Assembly: GCA_016218345.1 (NCBI GenBank) | Contig: JACREH010000022.1 | Location: 1-39,914 of the forward strand | Reading direction: 5' to 3' | Source: Gammaproteobacteria bacterium | Lineage (GTDB): Bacteria > Pseudomonadota > Gammaproteobacteria > Acidiferrobacterales > UBA6901 | DNA length: 39,914 nucleotides | Part shown: in pieces, positions 32,709 through 39,914 of the stretch | Layout: each line of letters begins with the position of its first letter | Numbering within the stretch: the first letter of the stretch is position 1 | Translations under genes and position numbers: made by a program | The notes under the pieces: model-generated | What the model saw: only the letters and a program-made list of their open reading frames with translations | Told to the model about the DNA's origin: nothing | The model's database searches: none

Positions 32709-33806
32709 ATGATTTATAAATCGCGCGCGCTGCTGGCGATAGTGCTGCTCGCCGCGGGGCTCACCGGCTGCGCGACGCTCGGTTACTACGGCCAGTCGAT
32801 CGGCGGACAACTGGAAATGCTGGCCAAGCGCCGGCCGATCGCGGAGCTGCTCGATGACCCGGCGGCGAGCGACGAGCTCAAGACCAGGTTGGCGCTGATC
32901 CTGCGGCTGCGCGCGTTTGCCAGTAACGAACTGCGGCTGCCGGACAACGCCAGCTACCGTTCGTACGCCGATCTCGAGCGGCCGTACGCGGTCTGGAATG
33001 TCTATGCCGCACCGGAGTTGTCGCTCACCCCCAAGGAGTGGTGCTTCCCGGTCGTGGGCTGCGTCGCCTACCGTGGCTATTTCGCCAAACACGCGGCCGA
33101 GGCGTTCGCCGCGGACCTGCGCACCCAGGGTTACGACGTGTATGTCGGCGGCGTGGCCGCCTACTCGACGCTCGGCTGGTTTCACGACCCGATGCTGAAC
33201 ACGCTCATCCACCGCCCGACCGCCGACCTGGCCGGGCTCATGTTCCACGAGCTCGCCCATCAGCAGGTCTACGTGCGCGACGACAGCGCGTTCAACGAAT
33301 CGTTCGCCACCGCGGTCGAGATCGAAGGCGCGCGCCGCTGGCTGGCGGCCAACGGCACGCCGGGACAGCTCGACGACTACCTGGCCGCCAAGCAGTCCCA
33401 GACGCGCTTCGTGGCGCTCATCATGGACTATCGCGCGCGCCTGACGGCGCTCTACGCCTCGGAGGAATCCGATGAACACAAGCGCGCCGCCAAGGCGAAA
33501 CTATTCACGGAACTGCGCGCCGACCATGAGAAGCAGCGAAACCGGGACGGCGGCGGGCGCGAGTACACCCGCTGGTTCGAACAGGAACTTAACAACGCCC
33601 GGCTGGTGCCGGTCGGCGTGTACCGCCAGTACCTGGCGGCGTTTCAGGCGCTGCTCGCCCGGGAGGGCGGCGATCTGGCGGCGTTCTACCGCGCCGTGCA
33701 GCAGCTCGCGGACCTGCCCAAGGCACAGCGTGACGCGCGGCTCAGTGCGCCGCCCCCGTCCGACCCAAATAGGCAGGCACGATCTCATCGAAGCGCACCG
33801 GGGTAA
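32709..33806 (+). CDS. Predicted aminopeptidase lipoprotein (COG4324-type)
   Basis: This 365-residue protein has a lipoprotein signal ending LTGC (Cys21). The body matches the predicted aminopeptidases of the COG4324/DUF class. KEWCFPVVGCVAYRGYFAKHAAEAFA carries two conserved cysteines. LAGLMFHELAHQQVYV contains the zinc-binding HEXXH (His180, Glu181, His184), and DSAFNESFATAVE supplies the third ligand Glu197. It is therefore a gluzincin-type metallopeptidase by motif, acting at an envelope surface. Its 3' end overlaps the convergent NDUFA9-like gene by 65 bp; the final 30 residues (APPPSDPNRQARSHRSAPG) look non-conserved, so a shorter true protein in relatives is likely. Confidence 0.88.
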   Translation: MIYKSRALLAIVLLAAGLTGCATLGYYGQSIGGQLEMLAKRRPIAELLDDPAASDELKTRLALILRLRAFASNELRLPDNASYRSYADLERPYAVWNVYAAPELSLTPKEWCFPVVGCVAYRGYFAKHAAEAFAADLRTQGYDVYVGGVAAYSTLGWFHDPMLNTLIHRPTADLAGLMFHELAHQQVYVRDDSAFNESFATAVEIEGARRWLAANGTPGQLDDYLAAKQSQTRFVALIMDYRARLTALYASEESDEHKRAAKAKLFTELRADHEKQRNRDGGGREYTRWFEQELNNARLVPVGVYRQYLAAFQALLAREGGDLAAFYRAVQQLADLPKAQRDARLSAPPPSDPNRQARSHRSAPG

Positions 33807-34662
33807 TGCCCAGGATCGGCGGGAAGCCACAGTCGCAGATGCTGTCGATTTGCAGCGAGCGATAGTTGTCGAGCGAGAACGGCTTGCCGGGGAAGTACTC
33901 CAATACCATCGCTTGCAACCGCGACAGGCCGTCGCTCAAGCCCACGATCCGGGTTTTGACACCGGTCAGATCGGCGATGGCTTGCACCAGTTCGCGCAGC
34001 GTATACACCGTCGGGCCGCACAACTCGTAGGCCTGGCCGAAGCATTGGTGTTGATCGAGCGCGTTGATATACGCCTGCGCCACGTCCTCGACGAACACCG
34101 GTTGGAAGCGCGCCTGCGGGCAGGCGAGCGGAAACATGAGCGGCGCCAATTTTACTAACCCGGCGAAGCGGCGCGTGAAGCTGTCGTCCGGCCCGAAGAT
34201 CACCGACGGCCGGAAACTCGTGACCTGCAAGTCCGCGGCCGCCAGCACCTGCGCCTCGCCGCGCGCCTTGCTGCGCAGGTAATGGCTGGGCGCGTCATCC
34301 GCGGCCTTGAGCGCGCACATATGCAGCAGCCGCGTGACGCCGCTCGCGCGGCAGGCCGCGATCACCTTGGCCGGCAGTTCGGCGTGCGCACGTTCGAACC
34401 CGCGGCCATCATGGCCGGCCTCGTTCAGGATGCCGACCAGATTGATCGCGGTGTCGTGACCCGGGAACAGATCCTTCAGCAACGCCGGATTGTGCACGTC
34501 GCCCTCGACCAGGCGCGCGGTCGGCAACACCAGCAACTCACGATGCCGGTCGCGGCGGCGGGTGACGATCGTCACCTCATGACCGAGCGCACACAGCCGC
34601 GCGCTCAGGTGCCGGCCGACGAAGCCGGTACCGCCGAGGAGGATGATCTTGTGTTTCGACAT
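33742..34662 (-). CDS. NAD(P)-dependent epimerase/dehydratase family protein, NDUFA9-like
   Basis: The ATG at 34662 starts MSKHKIILLGGTGFVGRHLSARL and gives 306 residues. GGTGFVG is the dinucleotide-binding glycine motif, followed by VTIVTRRRDR. NLVGILNEAG, SHYLRSKARGEAQV and RPSVIFGPDDSFTRRFAGL are the features of complex I NDUFA9-subunit-like oxidoreductases. The classical YxxxK is replaced by Tyr-Leu-Arg-Ser-Lys (YLRSK), which still has a Tyr and Lys. In mitochondria NDUFA9 is a structural complex I subunit that binds NADPH. Bacterial homologues occur in many Proteobacteria without clear assignment. The tail overlaps the aminopeptidase gene. Confidence 0.9.
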   Translation of the reverse strand: MSKHKIILLGGTGFVGRHLSARLCALGHEVTIVTRRRDRHRELLVLPTARLVEGDVHNPALLKDLFPGHDTAINLVGILNEAGHDGRGFERAHAELPAKVIAACRASGVTRLLHMCALKAADDAPSHYLRSKARGEAQVLAAADLQVTSFRPSVIFGPDDSFTRRFAGLVKLAPLMFPLACPQARFQPVFVEDVAQAYINALDQHQCFGQAYELCGPTVYTLRELVQAIADLTGVKTRIVGLSDGLSRLQAMVLEYFPGKPFSLDNYRSLQIDSICDCGFPPILGITPVRFDEIVPAYLGRTGAAH

Positions 34663-34707
34663 AGTTTTATGTGTGCCCGCTTTTTTTGAATTACTTCTAT
34701 GATTTCT

Positions 34708-34737
34708 TGACGCAAAGTCGCAAAGACGCAAAGAAAA
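34708..34737 (-). repeat. TTTGCG-type repeat, minus-oriented member
   Basis: The plus strand reads GACGCAAAGTCGCAAAGACG then CAAAGAAAA, built from CGCAAAG units. It is in inverted orientation to the run at 34973-35002, and the two flank the composite repeat at 34811-34945. Confidence 0.75.
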
Positions 34738-34810
34738 TCTTTTTTTCCAGAGGCAACTCAACAAAACCGCACTGATTGATAAGAAACCTCTGGTTCAGTG
34801 TCTCGCCCGT

Positions 34811-34945
34811 CATGCCAGCGCGACCGCCATGGATGGCGGAAGTACTGGAAACGCAGGAGTAGTTTCCAGTGCAAGCTGGCATCCAGTTGGAGCCGAGTCT
34901 ACCGAACATTTTAAAACCCTGGACCCCAGCTTTCGCTGGGGTGAC
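34811..34945. repeat. Composite palindromic repeat, copy 2
   Basis: Outer arms ATGCCAGC (34812-34819) and GCTGGCAT (34875-34882) enclose the same 55-bp core as copy 1 (34820-34874, one difference). A second hairpin ACCCCAGC-TTTC-GCTGGGGT follows at 34923-34942. Both outer stems differ from copy 1 by paired changes. No gene lies between 34663 and 35026; repeats fill most of it. Confidence 0.85.
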
Positions 34946-34972
34946 GGACTTGTTCAGTATTTCCCTAGTAAC

Positions 34973-35002
34973 CCTTTGCGTCTCAGCGCCTTTGCGTCAA
35001 AA
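34973..35002 (+). repeat. TTTGCG-type repeat, plus-oriented member
   Basis: CCCTTTGCGTCTCAGCGCC then TTTGCGTCAA, in inverted orientation to the run at 34708-34737. It lies just before the stop of the glycosyltransferase gene. Confidence 0.75.
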
Positions 35003-35026
35003 ACAAATACAAACTCTCTTCATCCT

Positions 35027-36019
35027 CTATCGCCTCAATCGATGCCGGCGAATCAACCCCCACAACCCATGCACCATCAACCCATCCAAATCGGCGGCCG
35101 GCGCGGTGCGGCGCGCCTGCAGCGCGCGTCGCTCGCGCAGCACCCGCGGCAGGCCCTGGAGCGCGTGCCACTTGGCGCGCCACAGCGCGCCGGGCTGGCC
35201 GGCCAGGGTGAACGCCAACAGGCTCAGGAAATTGAACAGGATATGCCCGGGCAGGTAGCGCCACAACAGGCTGGCCGGCATGTTTTTGACGAACGTCCAC
35301 ACCAGGTTGCGGTGGCCGTGATAGCGGGCGAAATCGCTGGCTTGGCCGCGGCTCGCCGAGCCGACGTGGCGCACCCGGGCGGCCGGGACATACCGGAAGC
35401 GCCCGCCGCGCAGGCCGAGGCGAAACGCCAGGTCGACGTCCTCGAAATAACAAAAGAACGCCTCGTCGAAACCGCCGGCGTCTAAAAAGTCCGCGCGCCG
35501 ATAGAGCGCCGCCGCCGCGCACGGCGCGAACACCGGGCGCGGCACGTCCCACGGCGGGCCGAACACCTGGCCGCGGCCACTGCGCCAGGCGAGGCCGATA
35601 CTGTGATACCTGTCGCCGGCACCGTCCAAGCGCGTCGGATCGGCGTCGTTCAGCTGGCAACTGGCGAACCCGACGCACTCTGGATGGTCGCGCGTCGCCT
35701 GCGCGAGCTGCGCCAGCCAGTCCGGTTCCGGAAAGGCGTCGTTGTTGAGCAGCGCCAGCCAAGCGCCGCGCGCGGCGCGCGCACCGATATTGTTGGCGAC
35801 GGCGAATCCGAGATTCGCGGACTGCGGAATAAAATGCACACCAGGAAAGTCCTGGTTGACGATAGCGGCCGAGCCGTCGCTCGACCCGTTGTCGACGACG
35901 ATCGTTTCGAAATCCCGGAATGTTTGCGCGGCGAGCGCCGCCAGGCAACGCCCGAGATGCACTCGACCGTTCCAGTTCACGACGATGACGCTGACGAGCG
36001 GTGCAGGGGCGGCGGACAT
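35027..36019 (-). CDS. Family 2 glycosyltransferase
   Basis: The start ATG at 36019 gives 330 residues (MSAAPAPLVSVIVVNWNGRVHLGRCLAAL). The GT-A fold landmarks of the dTDP-rhamnosyltransferase-like family 2 are present: SVIVVNWNG, IVVDNGSSDGSA, ANLGFAVANNIGARAARGAWLALLNNDAFPEPDWL (NND in the DXD position), and GGFDEAFFCYFEDVDLAFRLGLRGGRFRYVPAARVRHVGSAS. The C-terminal 80 residues have hydrophobic stretches that may touch the membrane. It likely adds a sugar (commonly rhamnose) to a surface polysaccharide, but no other glycan genes are near. It ends close to the repeat run at 34973-35002. Confidence 0.92.
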   Translation of the reverse strand: MSAAPAPLVSVIVVNWNGRVHLGRCLAALAAQTFRDFETIVVDNGSSDGSAAIVNQDFPGVHFIPQSANLGFAVANNIGARAARGAWLALLNNDAFPEPDWLAQLAQATRDHPECVGFASCQLNDADPTRLDGAGDRYHSIGLAWRSGRGQVFGPPWDVPRPVFAPCAAAALYRRADFLDAGGFDEAFFCYFEDVDLAFRLGLRGGRFRYVPAARVRHVGSASRGQASDFARYHGHRNLVWTFVKNMPASLLWRYLPGHILFNFLSLLAFTLAGQPGALWRAKWHALQGLPRVLRERRALQARRTAPAADLDGLMVHGLWGLIRRHRLRR

Positions 36020-36116
36020 GCCGCTACCATGCCACAAATCGGCGCGCTTCCCAACGGTCGTCGGCCGACGCTGTCTGACGCCGAGGGGCGTGTGGTAGGC
36101 TTGGATACGCCTCGCT

Positions 36117-36995
36117 ATGTCGAACAAGAACAACAATCCGCTCCCGACCACGCCGACCTGGCCGGCGCCGCTCGCGGTGCGCGCGTTGCGCGCGGCGATC
36201 CGGCTGCTCGCCGCGATCTCGCCGGCGCTGGCCGGCGCCTGGGTGTACCGGTTGTGGTTCCGGGCGCGCCGCCATCCCGAGCCGTCGCAGGAAAAGGCAT
36301 GGCGCGAGACCGCCCAGGCGTTGGCCGTCAGCCATCGCGGCCGGCCGCTCGCGGTCCATGCCTGGGGCGCGGGACCGGCGGTGTTGCTGGTCCACGGCTG
36401 GAACGGCCGCGGCGCGCAACTCGGCGCGTTCGCCGCGCCGCTCACGAGCGCCGGCTTTCGCGCCGTGGCATTCGACACGCCGGCGCACGGCCGCTCGCCG
36501 GGACAGGCGACCGACATCCCCGAGATCAACGAGGCGATCCAGGCGGTCGCCGCCGCCTGCGGGCCGGTGCACGCCGTGATCGGCCATTCGTTCGGCGTCG
36601 CCTGCGCGCTCTATGCCGTGCGACACGGTCTCAAGGTCGAACGCCTGGTCGCCATCGCCCCGCCGGCCCGCATGCTCGGGCTCGCCCAGAAATTCTTCGA
36701 CGTGCTGGCCGTGCCGACCGCGGTGCAGGCGGTGTTTCAGCGTAAATTGGAGGCGCGCTTCGGCGCCGATGTCTGGCAACGGTTCTCGCCCGAGACGCTG
36801 GCGCGCCAGCTCGACGTCCCGGGGTTGATCGTTCACGACCGGGACGACAGCGACATGCCCTGGCAGGAGGGCGAAGCGGTGGCGCGCGCCTGGCCGGGCG
36901 CGCAGTTCGTGCGCACCACCGGCCTCGGCCACCGCCGCATCCTGCGCGATCCCGAGGTGCTGGCGCGCGTCACGGCGTTCATCGCCGCCGAATAA
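36117..36995 (+). CDS. Alpha/beta hydrolase
   Basis: This 292-residue alpha/beta-hydrolase has a hydrophobic N-terminal segment at about 18-46 (LAVRALRAAIRLLAAISPALAGAWVYRLWF) that may anchor it. The core has AVLLVHGWNGRGAQL (oxyanion-hole HG), AFDTPAHGRSPG, the nucleophile Ser158 in IGHSFGVACALY, an acid candidate in HDRDDSDMPWQEG, and a histidine in TTGLGHRRILRDPEVL. All triad positions are present. Esterase or lipase activity is likely but the substrate is unknown. It is head-to-head with the glycosyltransferase, start codons 97 bp apart. Confidence 0.9.
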   Translation: MSNKNNNPLPTTPTWPAPLAVRALRAAIRLLAAISPALAGAWVYRLWFRARRHPEPSQEKAWRETAQALAVSHRGRPLAVHAWGAGPAVLLVHGWNGRGAQLGAFAAPLTSAGFRAVAFDTPAHGRSPGQATDIPEINEAIQAVAAACGPVHAVIGHSFGVACALYAVRHGLKVERLVAIAPPARMLGLAQKFFDVLAVPTAVQAVFQRKLEARFGADVWQRFSPETLARQLDVPGLIVHDRDDSDMPWQEGEAVARAWPGAQFVRTTGLGHRRILRDPEVLARVTAFIAAE

Positions 36996-37014
36996 TCGCT
37001 GCGCAGGACGACCC

Positions 37015-37854
37015 GTGCCCAGACAACGCTACGCCATGAAGCTCACCGAACTCAACAACCTCGGCCCGGCCAGCGCCGGCTGGCTGAATGCCGTCGGCGT
37101 GTTCACGCGCGCCGATCTGGCCGAGCTCGGCGCGATCGAGGCCTATCGCCTCCTGAAAGGCCACGGTTATCCGGCGACCCTCAATCTGGTGTACGCCATT
37201 GACGGTGCGTTGCGCGGCCGCGACTGGCGGGAGCTGCCGGCGGCGCGTAAACGCGAACTGCGCGCCGCGGCGGCCGAGGTCGCCAAACCGCGTTGCCCGT
37301 GGAGCCAGGCGAGTGCGCTCTATCGCCGCTACCACGACCAGGAATGGGGCGTGCCGGTGCACGCCGACCGCAAACACTTCGAGTTTCTGATCCTGGAAGG
37401 CGCCCAGGCCGGCCTGAGCTGGATCACCATCCTGAAAAAGCGCGCCGCCTATCGAAAGGCATTCGCCGGTTTCGACGCCCGGCGGGTGGCGCGGTTCGGC
37501 GCGCGCGACGTGCAGCGCCTGTTGAAAGACGCCGGCATCGTGCGCAACCGCCTCAAGATCGAGGCGGCGATCACCAACGCGCGGGCGTTCCTGGCGGTGC
37601 AAGAGGAATTTTCCGGTTTCGACAACTACGTCTGGCGGTTCGTCGGCGGGCGGCCGATCGTGAACCGCCATACGTCGCTGAAAGATCTGCCGGCGACCAG
37701 CGCCGAATCGGAGGCGCTCTCGAAGGATCTGAAGGCCCGCGGCTTCCGGTTCGTGGGCTCGACGATCGTGTACGCGCACATGCAGGCGGTCGGGATGGTG
37801 AACGACCACCTCGCCTCGTGCTTTCGATTTCGCGCCTTGAAAAACGCGCGCTGA
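37015..37854 (+). CDS. DNA-3-methyladenine glycosylase I fused to a TfoX C-terminal domain
   Basis: A GTG at 37015 with AGGA 6 bp upstream gives 279 residues; an ATG at 37036 is an alternative. Residues about 8-85 resemble the TfoX C-terminal helical domain (LTELNNLGPASAGWLNAVGVFTRADLAELGAIEAYRLLKGHG). Residues about 93-272 are a complete Tag-type glycosylase: RCPWSQASALYRRYHDQEWGVP, FEFLILEGAQAGLSWITILKKR, NRLKIEAAITNARAFL, and DHLASCF. Zinc ligands correspond to Cys94, His107, His265 and Cys269. Tag removes 3-methyladenine from DNA. The fusion is unusual; standalone Tag starts near the Cys. It may help substrate or partner binding. Confidence 0.9.
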   Translation: MPRQRYAMKLTELNNLGPASAGWLNAVGVFTRADLAELGAIEAYRLLKGHGYPATLNLVYAIDGALRGRDWRELPAARKRELRAAAAEVAKPRCPWSQASALYRRYHDQEWGVPVHADRKHFEFLILEGAQAGLSWITILKKRAAYRKAFAGFDARRVARFGARDVQRLLKDAGIVRNRLKIEAAITNARAFLAVQEEFSGFDNYVWRFVGGRPIVNRHTSLKDLPATSAESEALSKDLKARGFRFVGSTIVYAHMQAVGMVNDHLASCFRFRALKNAR

Positions 37855-37889
37855 CCAGGTTTCCATAACTACACCGACAAGGAGCGCAC

Positions 37890-38588
37890 ATGATCACACT
37901 CTATCAATTCCCGCCGGCCTGGGGCCTGCCGAACGCCAGCGCGTTTTGCATGAAGGTCGAAACCTATCTGCGCATGGCCGGGCTGCCTTACCAGTTCGCG
38001 CGCGGCGCCGATGTCCGCAAGGCACCCAAGGGCAAGTTCCCGGTGATCGAGGACAACGGCAAGCTCGTTCCCGACTCGGGGTTCATCATCGACTATCTCA
38101 AGGCCACCCACGGCGACCCGCTCGACGGCCGGCTCACGCCCGCCGAACAGGCGGTGGCGCTGGCCGTGCGTAGGCTGCTGGAGGAGCACCTCTATTGGTG
38201 CGTGATCTACTCGCGCTGGGGTGTCGAGGAACACTGGGCGATCACCAAGGCCGCGTTCTTCGCCGGCCTGCCGGCGCCGCTGCGTTGGTTCGTGCCGGAG
38301 CTGGTGCGCAAGAGCCAACTTAAGGCACTTTACCGCCAGGGTATCGGCCGGCATGCGCGCGACGAAATCTACGCGCTCGGCAAGGCCGACATCACCGCGC
38401 TCGCCGATTTTCTGGCCGACAAGCCGTTCTTCCTGGGCGAGCAACCGAGCTCGCTGGACGCGACCGCCTATGCGTTTCTCGCCAACATCCTCTGGCAACC
38501 GCTCGCCGACCCGCTCCAGGCGCATGCGCGCACGTTCGCCAACCTCGGCCGCTACTGCGAGCGCATGAAGGCCAGTTACTATGCGTAG
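37890..38588 (+). CDS. Glutathione S-transferase-like protein (metaxin/Tom37-type)
   Basis: The start has a good Shine-Dalgarno (CAAGGAGCG), and the product has 232 residues. An N-terminal thioredoxin-fold half carries ITLYQFPPAWGLPNASAFCMKVETYLRMAGLPYQ and KAPKGKFPVIEDNGKLVPDSGFIIDYL. The Cys20 position could be catalytic, but GST chemistry is not certain because the usual Ser/Tyr is not evident. A helical C-terminal half follows (DKPFFLGEQPSSLDATAYAFLANILW), the FaxA/metaxin type. Its stop overlaps the cupin gene start by 8 bp, so they are translationally coupled and may be one functional unit. Confidence 0.88.
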   Translation: MITLYQFPPAWGLPNASAFCMKVETYLRMAGLPYQFARGADVRKAPKGKFPVIEDNGKLVPDSGFIIDYLKATHGDPLDGRLTPAEQAVALAVRRLLEEHLYWCVIYSRWGVEEHWAITKAAFFAGLPAPLRWFVPELVRKSQLKALYRQGIGRHARDEIYALGKADITALADFLADKPFFLGEQPSSLDATAYAFLANILWQPLADPLQAHARTFANLGRYCERMKASYYA

Positions 38589-39030
38589 CGTTTTGCTCGG
38601 CCTGTTGCTGGCCGCCATTGCCGGCCCGGTGCCGGCCGCGGACTGGATCAGCGCGCCGCACGGTGCGCCCGAGACACGCGCCATCGCGCAGCTTCTGAAA
38701 GACCAGCCGCTCGCGGCCGGCGCGAATATCCGCGTTATCCGCTTGCAGAAAACCGACCACAGCGCCCAGTTTCTGGTCCAGATCCGCGGCCGCGAACCGC
38801 TGCACTATCACGCCGACAGCGACATCACCGTGTTCCTGTTGCGCGGCCGCGGCCGCATCCGGATCGGCGAGCGCGAGCGCCCGGCGCGCGCCGGCGACGT
38901 CATCCACATCGCGCGCGGCGCGGCGCATGCCTACATCAACGAAGGGCCGGAAATCGGCGTGGCGTTCGTGGTCTACAGCCCGCCACCGGGGCCGGACGAC
39001 CGGGTGCTGGTCGAGCCATCTGGGAAATAA
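38581..39030 (+). CDS. Exported cupin-domain protein
   Basis: This 149-residue protein begins inside the GST-like gene (8-bp overlap). A signal sequence covers about residues 1-20 (RSVLLGLLLAAIAGPVPAA). The cupin domain has LHYHADSDITVFLLRGRGRIRIGERERPARAGDVIHIARGAAHAYIN. The first motif lacks the Glu of G(X)5HXH(X)3-4E in its usual form: two His (LHYH) and Asp are present. The second motif ends in the conserved His. A metal-dependent enzyme or a sugar/metal-binding protein in the periplasm is plausible. Nothing in the sequence identifies the substrate. Confidence 0.83.
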   Translation: MRSVLLGLLLAAIAGPVPAADWISAPHGAPETRAIAQLLKDQPLAAGANIRVIRLQKTDHSAQFLVQIRGREPLHYHADSDITVFLLRGRGRIRIGERERPARAGDVIHIARGAAHAYINEGPEIGVAFVVYSPPPGPDDRVLVEPSGK

Positions 39031-39048
39031 CACCGTATTTATGATTAC

Positions 39049-39208
39049 TTGACGCAAAGGCGCCAAGGCGCAAAGAGAAACCGGGAATAACCTCAAGAAA
39101 GCCTTTGCGTCTTTAGATGCGCACCGTCCCTGGCGCGCACCCCTTCGGGGCGCACTAAAGTGCATCCAATTTTGTTCCTGACAAAATTGTGCGGCTCTGC
39201 GTCAAAAA
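39049..39208. repeat. Inverted TTTGCG-type repeats, right arm interrupted
   Basis: The left arm is CTTGACGCAAAGGCGCCAAG and CGCAAAGAG (39049-39077). The right arm is GCCTTTGCGTCTTTAG at 39101-39116 and CTCTGCGTCAAAAAC at 39195-39209. About 75 bp between its halves contain two hairpins, GCGC-ACCCCTTCGGGG-CGC and ATTTTGT..ACAAAAT, that look inserted. Nothing else is seen between 39031 and 39215. Confidence 0.6.
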
Positions 39209-39215
39209 CTAATAT

Positions 39216-39914
39216 TTAGAAAAATACCCGCTCCACCGTCCAGTACAGACCGGTAGCGGCGATCGACGCCGAGGCCGGAATCACGATCCGGGCGCGGTAC
39301 CACGGCCGCTCCCGGAACCACAGCCCGACCGCCAGGAACGCCAGCCCGATCACCGCGAGCTGACCGAGTTCCACGCCCAGGTTGAACGTCAGCAGGCCGG
39401 TGAGGAATTCCGAGCGCGGCAGGCCCACTTCCTGCAACACACCGGCGAAGCCCATGCCGTGCAGCAAACCGAAGCCGAATACCACGAACACGCGCCAGGA
39501 ATGCAGCCGCGACGTGAGCAGGTTCTCGACCGCGACATAGACGATCGAGGCCGCGATCAACGGCTCGACGATCACCGGCGAGAGCGAGAACACGCCGTAG
39601 ATGGTCAGCCCGAGCGTGATCGAGTGCGCGATGGTGAACGACGTGACCTGCCACAGCAGCGGCTTGAAGCGCACGCTCAGCAAAAACAGTCCGAGCACGA
39701 ACAGAATATGATCGAGGCCCTTGGGCAGGATGTGGGTGAAACCGAGCGCGGTGTACTGCCCGATCACCTCCCGGCGGGTCATCTGCTTCAGGCCGACGCC
39801 CAGAACATAAGGATCGCTGCGGGCGCCGTTCTTGAGCCACAGCGCCGCCATCTCGCCCTCGGCCTTGCCCGGAAAACGCACGATGCTCTCGCCGAACTCG
39901 GGCGCATACGCCCA
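39216..39914 (-). CDS. HupE/UreJ-family membrane protein, C-terminal part
   Basis: The frame stays open to the right edge (WAYAPEFGESIVRFPGK at the start of what is visible), so the N-terminus is outside the window. The last 170 residues form six or seven predicted membrane helices with GFTHILPKGLDHILFVLGLFLL, SFTIAHSITLGLTIYGVFSL and VEPLIAASIVYVAVENLL, the HupE/UreJ motif set. GFGLLHGMGFAG is another conserved piece. The soluble N-terminal region preceding this domain is typical of the larger HupE/UreJ_2 proteins. They are thought to handle nickel or other metal ions, but no hydrogenase or urease genes lie nearby. Confidence 0.85.
   Translation of the reverse strand, partial: WAYAPEFGESIVRFPGKAEGEMAALWLKNGARSDPYVLGVGLKQMTRREVIGQYTALGFTHILPKGLDHILFVLGLFLLSVRFKPLLWQVTSFTIAHSITLGLTIYGVFSLSPVIVEPLIAASIVYVAVENLLTSRLHSWRVFVVFGFGLLHGMGFAGVLQEVGLPRSEFLTGLLTFNLGVELGQLAVIGLAFLAVGLWFRERPWYRARIVIPASASIAATGLYWTVERVFF

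Overview
The window is about 40 kb of high-GC chromosome from a Gammaproteobacterium. This is inferred from gene order: gatC divergent from mreBCD-mrdA-rodA-mltB-rlpA-dacA, then dat-ybeD-lipB-lipA; rpsU-yqeY-dnaG-rpoD with tsaD divergent from rpsU; and plsY next to folB-folK. I cannot fix the genus. The housekeeping content and absence of phage or plasmid functions argue for a core chromosomal segment with a few mobile intrusions.

Layout. 1-9007: start of gatC on the minus strand, then a compact plus-strand cell-elongation cluster: the MreBCD scaffold, PBP2 and RodA (the elongasome pair), lytic transglycosylase MltB, RlpA and a PBP5/6-type carboxypeptidase. A 44-bp tandem repeat sits between mrdA and rodA, and a fourth copy lies in the gatC/mreB gap. 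9008-9852: no gene; two large hairpin-rich elements face away from each other around a small palindrome. 9853-12744: D-amino-acid aminotransferase, YbeD and the lipoate genes lipB-lipA. 12791-20315 (minus): the macromolecular-synthesis operon rpsU-yqeY-dnaG-rpoD followed by a tRNA with a CAU anticodon (probably Ile2). Between yqeY and dnaG lies an island of about 2.7 kb with a degraded and an intact REP-type transposase unit bracketing a 5'-truncated nuclease-toxin domain and a HEAT-like protein that may be its immunity partner.

20600-28989: tsaD, a lipoprotein with a glycoside-hydrolase-like layout, plsY, folB, folK, a DUF4124-glutaredoxin protein, a pteridine reductase, a MidA-type methyltransferase, a secreted or anchored protein of unknown role, and an Hsp20 gene behind a good FNR/ANR-type promoter. 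29276-32670 (minus): cca, a membrane-anchored DsrE-like protein, a class II aldolase-like protein and a Tat-exported dienelactone hydrolase. 32709-39914: predicted aminopeptidase lipoprotein, NDUFA9-like oxidoreductase, family 2 glycosyltransferase, alpha/beta hydrolase, a TfoX_C-Tag fusion glycosylase, a GST-like protein, a cupin and a truncated HupE/UreJ-like membrane protein.

Functionally, the left third builds the peptidoglycan side wall and tailors it. The centre holds replication, transcription and translation initiation factors. The right half carries folate steps, repair and assorted enzymes. The intergenic DNA is rich in dispersed palindromic and heptad-like repeats, several in inverted pairs, and two families show compensatory changes between copies. 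The most unusual items are the truncated toxin/HEAT pair inside the macromolecular-synthesis operon, the 26-bp perfect terminal repeats around the REP-type transposase, and the covarying inverted elements at 9061-9778.
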